Source: Methanoculleus sp. UBA430 (lineage in GTDB: Archaea > Halobacteriota > Methanomicrobia > Methanomicrobiales > Methanoculleaceae). Taken from it: a stretch of 64,000 bases of DNA. Where the stretch lies: positions 41,160-105,159 of the forward strand of contig NZ_DAXW01000003.1 of NCBI RefSeq assembly GCF_002506585.1, read 5' to 3'. The position numbers and the translations under genes are program-made. Position 1 is the stretch's first letter; every line of letters begins with the position of its first letter. Of this stretch, positions 1 to 7,057 are shown piece after piece. Below the pieces are notes generated by a model that worked only from the letters and a program-made list of their open reading frames with translations, did no database searches and was not told the origin of the DNA.

Positions 1-1399
1 ACCCGCGACCGTGCTCCCCGGCCCGGGCGGCCTCGATCGCGGCGTTGAGCGCGAGGAGGTTCGTCTGGTTCGCTATATCGGTGATCAGTTTCACGATATG
101 ACCGATATCCTGCATCTTCTCGTTCAGGTTTGTGATCTCCCCGACGGCCTGCTCGGAGATCCGCTGCACCGCCTGCATCTTTGCGCCAGCCTCGTTCCCG
201 AGCCCGACGGCCGCTTCCCCGGCCTTTGCCACATTCGTGGAGAGGTCACGGACCTCCTGGGCGGTGCTTGCAATCTCTTCCACGGCCGCGGAGAGGTCCC
301 CGATCTCTTTCGTCACCCGATCAAGCTGCCGGATCTGCTCTTTTGCGCCGTCGGACGTCTTCTGGGCGGTGTTTGCCACCTGCTGCGATGCCTGGGCGAT
401 CTCGTCGGCACCCTTCCCGGCATCGCCGACAATGTGCTCGAGGGCATCGGCCTGTTCGAGGATCTGCAGGAATAATTCCTTCTGACCGCTAAGCGCTCCG
501 TTTACGTCCTTCTTAAGTTTTCCCAGCGGGTCGCCAGGGTAGGTAGGCACCACCCAGGTCAGGTCGCCGCTGGCAATCGCGGCGAGGCCCTCCCCTAACT
601 CTCCGATGCTCTTCTGAAGCTTCTGCTCAAGCGTCCGCCCTTCCGTGATATCGTTGTAGACCGTGAGCACGCTCGTGATGTCACCCTGCTTGTCAAAGAG
701 CGGGATGTTGTAGCGATCGAGGATGCAGACGCCTGCAGGGAACTCGACGGTGACCTCGCCTTTGCTCGGCTTCCCGCTCTTCAGTGTATCAGCGGCACCC
801 TGCCCCGACTGGCTGATGTACTTGAAGTCCCGCACGGAGAGGTGCGCGGACCGCTCCTCGGAAAAACCACTCACCTTTTTAAACGCCTTGTTGACGACCT
901 TGATGGTCAGGTCGGCGTCCCAGAGGAGGATGGGCATCGGGTTTTCCTGGACGATCACATCGGCCTGCTGCTGAAGCACCTCCATCCGCTCTATCTGCTG
1001 CTTCTGGTCGGTGATGTCCTTGTAGACAGTCATCACGCTATCGATGTTGCCCGTCCCGTCGGGGAGCGGGACGTTGTAGCGGACGAATGAGAAGGCGCCG
1101 GTCGGGAGCGCAACCGTTATCTCGCCGGATGTTGTCTGCTTTGTCCTGAAAGCCTCCGCCACTTCCTGGCCGGACTGGTTGCCGATATAGCTGAAGTCCT
1201 TGATCGTCATGGACTCGGCCTTCTTTCGGTCGTAGCCGGTCATCTGCAGGAACGCCTTGTTCACTGTCTTCACGTGCAGGTTCCGGTCCCAGATGATGAT
1301 AGGCATCGGGTTCTCCTGCAGGATGGTCTCCGCCTGCCGCCGGCTCTCTTCTGCCGCGGTTGAGATGAAGTTGTCTGATCCTTGTTCACTTGATATCAT
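1..1399 (-). CDS. Methyl-accepting chemotaxis protein with two PAS domains (C-terminus cut by window edge)
   Basis: Reading leftward from an ATG at 1399 preceded by GGAGGC (1405-1410), the protein has two tandem PAS domains of about 115 residues. Each opens with a QENPMPI-(I/L)(I/L)WD motif and ends with TVY(K/N)DIT. A HAMP-like linker (LGEGLAAIASGDLTW) follows, then the coiled-coil signalling domain containing NLLALNAAIEAARAGEHGRG, the CheA/CheW contact hairpin. No transmembrane segment or signal peptide is seen, so this is a cytoplasmic chemoreceptor of the soluble PAS class. The PAS sequences are close to those of the protein at 6059-6814. The gene runs off the left edge, so the end of the signalling domain is missing. 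The family is clear; the ligand is unknown. Confidence 0.92.
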   Translation of the reverse strand, partial: MISSEQGSDNFISTAAEESRRQAETILQENPMPIIIWDRNLHVKTVNKAFLQMTGYDRKKAESMTIKDFSYIGNQSGQEVAEAFRTKQTTSGEITVALPTGAFSFVRYNVPLPDGTGNIDSVMTVYKDITDQKQQIERMEVLQQQADVIVQENPMPILLWDADLTIKVVNKAFKKVSGFSEERSAHLSVRDFKYISQSGQGAADTLKSGKPSKGEVTVEFPAGVCILDRYNIPLFDKQGDITSVLTVYNDITEGRTLEQKLQKSIGELGEGLAAIASGDLTWVVPTYPGDPLGKLKKDVNGALSGQKELFLQILEQADALEHIVGDAGKGADEIAQASQQVANTAQKTSDGAKEQIRQLDRVTKEIGDLSAAVEEIASTAQEVRDLSTNVAKAGEAAVGLGNEAGAKMQAVQRISEQAVGEITNLNEKMQDIGHIVKLITDIANQTNLLALNAAIEAARAGEHGRG

Positions 1400-1589
1400 G
1401 GTTTGCCTCCTGTACGACTTCACATATTCTCTGCAGACTCCGCCGGGCCGGGCGAGGGGCAGAGCGAGCCCGACCACCGGTCCAGGTGTCGGCTATCGTG
1501 CCAGCCCTCTCCACACAGCGGATCAGATCTCCCAATTTTCGTCGCTAATGTAAGGCTATCCTCATTTTACCACTTAAAATAACTCTTAT

Positions 1590-1610
1590 GCCATGCATGT
1601 TTGCCATGCA
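1590..1610 (+). promoter_or_regulatory. Tandem GCCATGCA boxes, putative operator
   Basis: GCCATGCA occurs at 1590-1597 and again at 1603-1610, a 13-bp start-to-start spacing that places both on nearly the same helical face. It lies just upstream of the TATA box of the regulator at 1667. The same pair with the same spacing lies before the paralogous regulator at 7058. An operator role is inferred from this shared position. Confidence 0.55.
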
Positions 1611-1615
1611 TTTCC

Positions 1616-1632
1616 GTAAATTATATATACCA
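1616..1632 (+). promoter_or_regulatory. Archaeal TATA promoter for the multi-PAS regulator
   Basis: GTAAATTATATATACCA is an A/T-rich TATA element about 40 bp before the ATG at 1667, in otherwise GC-rich DNA. It fits the position of an archaeal TATA box with a start site near 1650. Confidence 0.6.
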
Positions 1633-1666
1633 TTTCCGGCATGACCTTACATCACGGTCGTCCTCC

Positions 1667-3865
1667 ATGGTCGATAGACAGACAGAGAAGAATCTTGCAG
1701 AGATACTCGGGATTTTACAGGAGCACCCGGGCGGGCTGAGTATAAGCGATATCGCAACTCTCTTCCCGATGAACCGGAACTCGGTCTCGAAATACCTCGC
1801 GATACTGCAACGGCAGGGATCGGTCGATATGCGGCTGGTCGGCGCGGCAAAGGTCTACTGCCCGACCCGGCGCCTGCCGGTCGCGGCCGTCCGCCGATTC
1901 TGCTCCCCGAACCTCATCGTCGTCGACCACAACCTGGAGGTCCTGGAGGTATCCGATACGCTCGCGAGCATCCTCAGGACGACGCCTGAGGCTCTCACCT
2001 CCCGCCCGGTTTCGGTTCTGTTTTCCGGCACGTCTTCAGATGATGTTGCCTCCCTGCTCAGGAGGGCTCTCTGGGGAGAAGAGGGGACCTTCCGGTGGCG
2101 CCCCGGCTCTCGCAGGGGTGCCGCCTCCTACCGGATCTCCCTGATACCCACCGTGCTTGAGACCGGCAGGCCCGCGATCTCGCTCGTCCTGGAGAAGGTC
2201 CCAGAGGATGGCGATCCCAGAGAAGAGCGCCTGCTTGAGGCGTTGCGGCAGGGGGCGCTCCGGGAAGACCGGGCCGAAGGAATCGTCCGCGTCTCGCCGG
2301 ACGGGCGCACCAGGTGGGCCGACGAGATCTACTCTCGGGTGGCGGGGAAGAGCGGAGACGACCTCGTCGGGAGGCAATTCCGCCCGTCGCTTGTCGGGGA
2401 GGAGAGGGCGGCGTGGCAGAAGTTTGTCCGGGGCCTCACGCCGAAGAACCCGGCAGCGACGATCGACTGCAGGATGGTTATGCCGGATGAAGACGTTCGC
2501 TGGTACCGGTGGAGGGGAAGGACCCTCTGCGGCCCTGAAGGCGAGATCCTCGAGTACCAGTACATCTGCTCTGATATCCACGAATTCAAGGTGCTCGAGG
2601 AATCCTTGCGTCGGCAACAGCAGGCCCTTGAGCAGCAGGCAAACGGCCGGGTGGCCGCACTCAGGGAGAGCGAGGAGCGGTTCAGGGCGATCTTCGAGGA
2701 GTCGCCCGCCGGGATGGCGTTCTGCGGCATGGACGGTGTCGTGGTTCGCGTCAACCGTGCGTTTCTCGCGATTTTAGGCGCCCCGGACCGGAAAGAGATT
2801 GAAGGGTGGAACATCTTTGCAGACCCGCACATTCCCCCTGATATGCCGCGCACCCTACAGGGCGGAGAGCCGCTCAGGTTTACCATCCCCTACCCCCGAA
2901 ACGAGCGCCAGAACCGGACTTCCAGTGCAACGGACGACGCGGAGACGATCTGCCTTGAGGGTGCGGCATCGCCGGTATTCTCCGGGGAGAACGGCACGCC
3001 TTCCGGGCTCATACTACAATTTCGGGACGTTACGGGAAGAAAGAGGGCGGGGACGGCGGCAAAAGAGGCCGAATCGCGGTACCGGAACCTCTTTGAGGCA
3101 CTGGCCGAAGGCGCCATCTACCTGGGGGATGACGGCAGGATCATCGATGCCAATCCCGCCGCCGAACGCGTACTCGGGTATCCGCTCTCGGATATGCGGG
3201 GCAAAACCTGCAGTGAACTCCGGTGGCGGTTTATCGATGAAGACAACTCCGGGTACCCGGGGGACATGCTCCCGCACGTGGCGACTCTGGCGGCCGGTAT
3301 GCCAAAGAGAAAGACCCTCGGCTTCTTCAACCCCCGGGAAGGCGGGTACCGATGGCTTGATCTCCTTGCCGTTCCCCGGTTCCGACCCGGCGAAGAGAAT
3401 CCGTTCCAGGTAATCGTCATCTTCTGCGATATTACCGGGCAACGAGAGGTCGAGGCGGCACGGACGGAGAGCGAAAAGCGGTACCGGATATTGACCGAGT
3501 CGCTGCCGGACGTCGTTTTCCTGCTCGACCCGGATGGGCGCCTGCTCTACGTCAACTCGTCCGGGGCGCGGATGCTGCACCGCCCCGGGGAAGATATCCT
3601 CGGGAAGAGTCTCCCCGATCTCTTCCCGGGCGGCCAGGGTGCAGACTACCGCCGGAACGTCGCGTCGGTGGCGGCTACCGGCACGATCAAAAACAACGTA
3701 AGTCGGCTGCCGTTGCCGGATGGTGAGGTCTGGTACGATACGCGGCTCATCCCGGTCCGCGCGGACGACGGGACGTGCCGCTACGTGATGGGCGTCGCCC
3801 GCGACATCACGGCATCGAAACGGGCGGAGGAGACGTTGCGGATTGACACTCTCCCCGGGCTTTAG
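1667..3865 (+). CDS. Winged-helix, multi-PAS regulator, 5' portion (interrupted by tnpB element)
   Basis: The start is taken at the ATG at 1667 (MVDRQTEKN); the in-frame ATG at 1601 lies upstream of the TATA box and is unlikely. The first ~65 residues form an HTH (LSISDIATLFPMNRNSVSKY, then a basic wing). About five PAS modules follow, several ending in DIT or DVT motifs. No histidine-kinase domain is present. It is paralogous to the protein at 7058-9568, which shares the HTH, the AVRRFC junction and the PAS order. After the motif DITASKRAEETLR (near 3842) the frame enters transposon sequence and stops at 3865. The rest of the gene is displaced to 5208-5893, so the encoded product is truncated and probably not fully functional. 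Confidence 0.8.
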   Translation: MVDRQTEKNLAEILGILQEHPGGLSISDIATLFPMNRNSVSKYLAILQRQGSVDMRLVGAAKVYCPTRRLPVAAVRRFCSPNLIVVDHNLEVLEVSDTLASILRTTPEALTSRPVSVLFSGTSSDDVASLLRRALWGEEGTFRWRPGSRRGAASYRISLIPTVLETGRPAISLVLEKVPEDGDPREERLLEALRQGALREDRAEGIVRVSPDGRTRWADEIYSRVAGKSGDDLVGRQFRPSLVGEERAAWQKFVRGLTPKNPAATIDCRMVMPDEDVRWYRWRGRTLCGPEGEILEYQYICSDIHEFKVLEESLRRQQQALEQQANGRVAALRESEERFRAIFEESPAGMAFCGMDGVVVRVNRAFLAILGAPDRKEIEGWNIFADPHIPPDMPRTLQGGEPLRFTIPYPRNERQNRTSSATDDAETICLEGAASPVFSGENGTPSGLILQFRDVTGRKRAGTAAKEAESRYRNLFEALAEGAIYLGDDGRIIDANPAAERVLGYPLSDMRGKTCSELRWRFIDEDNSGYPGDMLPHVATLAAGMPKRKTLGFFNPREGGYRWLDLLAVPRFRPGEENPFQVIVIFCDITGQREVEAARTESEKRYRILTESLPDVVFLLDPDGRLLYVNSSGARMLHRPGEDILGKSLPDLFPGGQGADYRRNVASVAATGTIKNNVSRLPLPDGEVWYDTRLIPVRADDGTCRYVMGVARDITASKRAEETLRIDTLPGL

Positions 3866-5040
3866 CCGGGAGATTCTTGCTTCGTTGACCGGAACTTGCA
3901 CCGCCGGGCTTGGCGGTGTAGCGGTTCTGATCTCCACAAACGTAGATTCGGGTGTGCCCCACCCTACAGATGCTCGTTTCAGAATATTCTGCGCGGCGTT
4001 CAGATCTCGCGGAACGGTATACCCGCAGACCGGGCAGGAATGGGTTCGCTGCGCGAGATCCTTCTTTTCGCGGTGCCCGCAGAGGAAACAGTCCTGGGTC
4101 GTGTAGGCCGGATCAATAATGTGGACATACTTACCAGCATTCGCAGCTTTGTAGCGTATGAACTCTCTTGCCTTGTACCACGCGATTCGAAGCCTCCGGC
4201 TTCTCCCGCTCCGGCCCTCCGGCCCATCGCGGCATCGAGAAAAGATTTAGATCTGCCACGGAGTTTCGCGTCCAGCGATTCGACCATCGGCCTGATGTTT
4301 AGGTGTTCCAGCGCGATAAGATGATATCGATCCACATAGTATCGGCTCCACGTGTGCAGGAAGTCGTCCCTCCGGTTCTCGATCCGCTCGTGGATCCGGG
4401 CAACCGTGACCCGCTGCTTGCGGCGGTTCCTGCTGCCCTTCACTGCCCGGGACAACTTTCGCTGAGCCCTGCGGAGCCGCTTCGCCGACTTCCTGACGTT
4501 GTGCGGGTGCTCGAAGACCACTCCATCAGTGTCGGTGGAGGAGTTCTCCAGGTTCAGATCGATCCCGACCGCCCGGGTACCGGTCGTCGGCTCGGGCGTG
4601 TCCGGAGTCTCGGAGATGATCGCCACAAACCATTTGTGAGCAGGCGTGTGCTTGATCACGATCTGTTTGATCCGCCCGGGTACCGGGCGGCTGAGCTCGA
4701 TCGGCAGCTCCCCGATCTTGCTCAACCGGAGGCGGTTGCCCGTGAGCTTGAACCCGGTCGAATCAAATTCCATCGAGTGAACCCACTTCTTCCGGAGCTT
4801 GCCGACCTTTCTCCCCTTCGCTTTCATCGCTCTCAGGGCTCGGAGGCTGGAGACGATCCGGTGGATCACTTTCTGCAGAACATGACTCTGCGCCTCTTTC
4901 AGTTCCGGGTGCTGTTTCTTGAGTTCCGGTAAAAGAGAGTCCCGAAAGGCGTTGTTGTCGAGACAGTGGTTCCGTACAAAGGTGCATCTCGCAAACCCGG
5001 TGCACAACCGCTGTTCAACGGTGTGAGAGGGGGTATGCAC
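3843..5040 (-). pseudogene. tnpB: TnpB-like RNA-guided nuclease, frameshifted
   Basis: Reading leftward from a GTG at 5040, the frame holds the RuvC motifs GIDLNLEN (first Asp) and ALEHLNI (Glu). Near 4195 the frame is lost after SKSFLDAA. The other frame then continues with WYKAREFIRYKAANAGKYVH, the CFLCGH/CPVCGY zinc ribbon and the last RuvC Asp in RDLNAAQNIL. The breakpoint holds extra GC-rich hairpin sequence (RC of about 4197-4240). The N-terminus also looks broken: a KYR-like start (YRLMRP) sits in another frame upstream of an in-frame stop. The last frame has no stop inside the element and reads into antisense host DNA. All catalytic residues remain, but the gene is not intact. Confidence 0.8.
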
Positions 5041-5207
5041 GGTAACGGGTGACGTGTCTCATTGCTTGAACCAATAGAGGAGTTGGGCCTCATCAGTCTA
5101 TACGATATGCCGTGCGGGGAGATTCGTGAACGGACCAAAGGGTGCAATTCTCCCCATGGCTCAAGCCGGGGGCTTGCTTGCGCCCCTTGAAACCCGGTTT
5201 TCTGTCA
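3843..5207 (-). mobile_element. IS200/IS605-type tnpB-only element inserted in the PAS regulator
   Basis: Host PAS codons end near 3842 (EETLR) and resume near 5208 (AERFRRIFEDSP), which defines the insertion. The left boundary holds a hairpin-like end (CCCCGGGCTTTAGCCGGGAG) typical of the right end next to tnpB, where a guide RNA of the omega-RNA type would end. The right boundary carries another imperfect hairpin (GCTCAAGCCGGGGGCTTGC). There is no tnpA, so movement would need a transposase in trans. A few host codons appear missing at the junction. Confidence 0.75.
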
Positions 5208-5893
5208 TGCGGAACGGTTCAGGAGGATATTTGAGGATTCCCCCACCGGGATCGCGGTCTGCGATCCCCGGGGGGTGCTGCTCCACGTCAACCGGACCTG
5301 CCTCGAACTCTTCGGGATCGCCCGTCTCGACGATGTACGGGGGATCAACCTCTTGCAGGCCTGCAGGGCGCTCGGGAACTGCGAGGTGCAATTACCCGGA
5401 GATGCGGCGACCCCGCTTGAGTGCCGCATCGACTTCGACCAGATCCGCAGCCGGGATCTCCTCCCAACGGCCCGGGCCGGGTCCATCCACATCGGGGGCG
5501 TCATCAGCCTGCTCAGGTCACCCGACAGTGGATCCCCGGACGGCTACCTCATCCAGGTACACGATATCACCAGCCGCGTTCTGGCGGAAGGAGCACTCCA
5601 GGAGTCCTGTGACCGGCTGGCCGGCATCGCCAGGCATCTGCCCGATGCCATGTTTGCAATCGACCGGAAGGGAGTCGTCACCACCTGGAACCTGGCGATG
5701 GAGGATCCAACCGGGATCCCCACAGCGGTGATTCGCGACGGACATGGTGGGTGAGGGCCGCCCCGCTCTACGACGGCAGGGAGGAGGTTGCCGGTGCCAT
5801 CGAGTCGATCCGGGACATCACGGAACAGAGACGGGCCAAGGAAGTCCTGAAGAAGGAGAGGATCTCTACGAACACGGCCCTTGAGCTACTCTG
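5208..5893 (+). pseudogene. Displaced 3' remnant of the multi-PAS regulator
   Basis: The frame resumes with AERFRRIFEDSPTGIAVCDP and encodes one whole PAS module to VHDITSRVLAEGALQES. The start of the last PAS follows (AIDRKGVVTTWNLAMEDPTG). Normal sequence then stops: an internal piece equivalent to the middle of the final PAS in the paralogue (around GNYEYSVPFYRG) is missing. After a frame change, VRAAPLYDGREEVAGAIESI and TEQRRAKEVLKKER follow to a TGA at 5893. This is the severed tail of the gene starting at 1667, further decayed by an internal deletion. Confidence 0.75.
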
Positions 5894-6058
5894 ATGTGTT
5901 GCTGACCTCGATGCGCGGGGGCATCACAAGTGGTAGAACAGCCGGCGCCGATACAGGAGAGGCAGGCGGTGGGAGCAATACCTGCGCCGGGATCAACGGT
6001 CCTCCCCGCATTCCCGGATTTATCACAGTGTCCCTCAGAACCCCCTGACGCCCTGCCC

Positions 6059-6814
6059 CTACGGGGTGATGTCCCGGTAGACGGTCAGTATCTCTATGAC
6101 GTTCCCGTCTCCGTCCACAAGAGGAGTGCTGTACCGGATCAGGGTGCGGGTTCCTGCAGGAAGGTCGAGCGTGACCTCCTCAAGTACCGTCTGCCCCTCC
6201 AGAGTCGCGTCCGCGATCTTCCGGGCGGTCCGATCGAGAGATTCAAAGTCATGGACACTCATCGATTCAAGGGTTTTTCTCTCATACCCTGTCATCTGCA
6301 GGAACGCCTTGTTTACCGCCCGGAGGGTCATAGCCAGATCCCAGATGACGAGGGGCATGGGGTTCCCCTGGATCACCATCTCCGCCCTCCATTCTGCGGC
6401 CCGCGCCCCGGCAAGCAGAAGGTTTTCTCTGCTGGAATCCCGGATCGAGGCCAGGATAACAACGGCATCGTCGATACGGGCGGCCGCGAGGGCGATCTCA
6501 GCATCGAAGGTCGTGCCGTCCGCCCGCCGGCACTGCCATGCAAACCTCCCGGGTCTGCCGCGTATCGCATCCAGGATACAGGCATGGATCGCCTCTCCGG
6601 ATGCCCTCCCATCCGGCTGCCGTGGGGGCGAGAACCAGGAGATATCCCGTCCAATGACCTCCTCCCGCCCGGCAAGGCCGAAGAGCCTGCCTGCGGCGGT
6701 ATTCCCATCGATGCATCTGCCGTCCTCGACCAGCAGTACCGCATCAGGCAGAGCATACAGTATTGCCCGATACCATGTCATCTTCTCTTCTAGTGGAGAG
6801 GGTTCCTGGCACAA
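6059..6814 (-). CDS. Two-PAS-domain protein, stand-alone sensor
   Basis: The protein is about 250 residues: an N-terminal PAS (ILYALPDAVLLVEDGRCIDG) and a C-terminal PAS (GNPMPLVIWDLAMTLRAVNK ... TVYRDITP). The second is strikingly similar to the PAS units of the chemoreceptor at the left edge (VNKAFLQMTGY). No output domain or membrane segment is present. The 756-bp frame begins with TTG at 6814; an ATG at 6781 (MTWYRAIL) is an equally good start because neither has a strong ribosome site. It is divergent from the regulator at 7058 and may feed the same signalling network. It could be a fragment of a once larger sensor, since it ends directly after the PAS. Confidence 0.7.
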   Translation of the reverse strand: MCQEPSPLEEKMTWYRAILYALPDAVLLVEDGRCIDGNTAAGRLFGLAGREEVIGRDISWFSPPRQPDGRASGEAIHACILDAIRGRPGRFAWQCRRADGTTFDAEIALAAARIDDAVVILASIRDSSRENLLLAGARAAEWRAEMVIQGNPMPLVIWDLAMTLRAVNKAFLQMTGYERKTLESMSVHDFESLDRTARKIADATLEGQTVLEEVTLDLPAGTRTLIRYSTPLVDGDGNVIEILTVYRDITP

Positions 6815-6974
6815 TTTGCTTCACATCCTTCTTTCCGGACCGGGCAAACGAACGGCTCCTCCTCCCCCACCATGCGTGTCGCCGTCGTGCCGCATCTTCG
6901 GATCCGGGAAGGAAGCTGTCTGCAAGCCTTCGTAATCTGGTAATCTCCTGAAGATGGTTTCAAATCTCCGATTT

Positions 6975-6995
6975 GCCATGCAAAGACGCCATGCA
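6975..6995 (+). promoter_or_regulatory. Tandem GCCATGCA boxes, putative operator (second copy)
   Basis: GCCATGCA at 6975-6982 and 6988-6995 has the same 13-bp spacing as the pair at 1590-1610. It again sits just upstream of a TATA-like element and a wHTH/PAS regulator gene. The intergenic region is shared with the divergent PAS gene at 6814, so the boxes could control both. Confidence 0.55.
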
Positions 6996-7003
6996 ATATA
7001 GGA

Positions 7004-7013
7004 AGTATTTATC
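7004..7013 (+). promoter_or_regulatory. TATA-like promoter for regulator at 7058
   Basis: AGTATTTATC lies about 45 bp before the ATG at 7058, at the same distance as the TATA box of the paralogue at 1667, and just downstream of the tandem boxes. Confidence 0.45.
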
Positions 7014-7057
7014 TGGACCTGCAGTATGTTGCATTGAAACCGGGTGCCGGTACGATT

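Noticed and set aside
1601..1666. Upstream in-frame ATG as the start of the wHTH/PAS regulator
   Set aside because: It overlaps the operator-like box and lies upstream of the TATA element, so it would not be on the mRNA.
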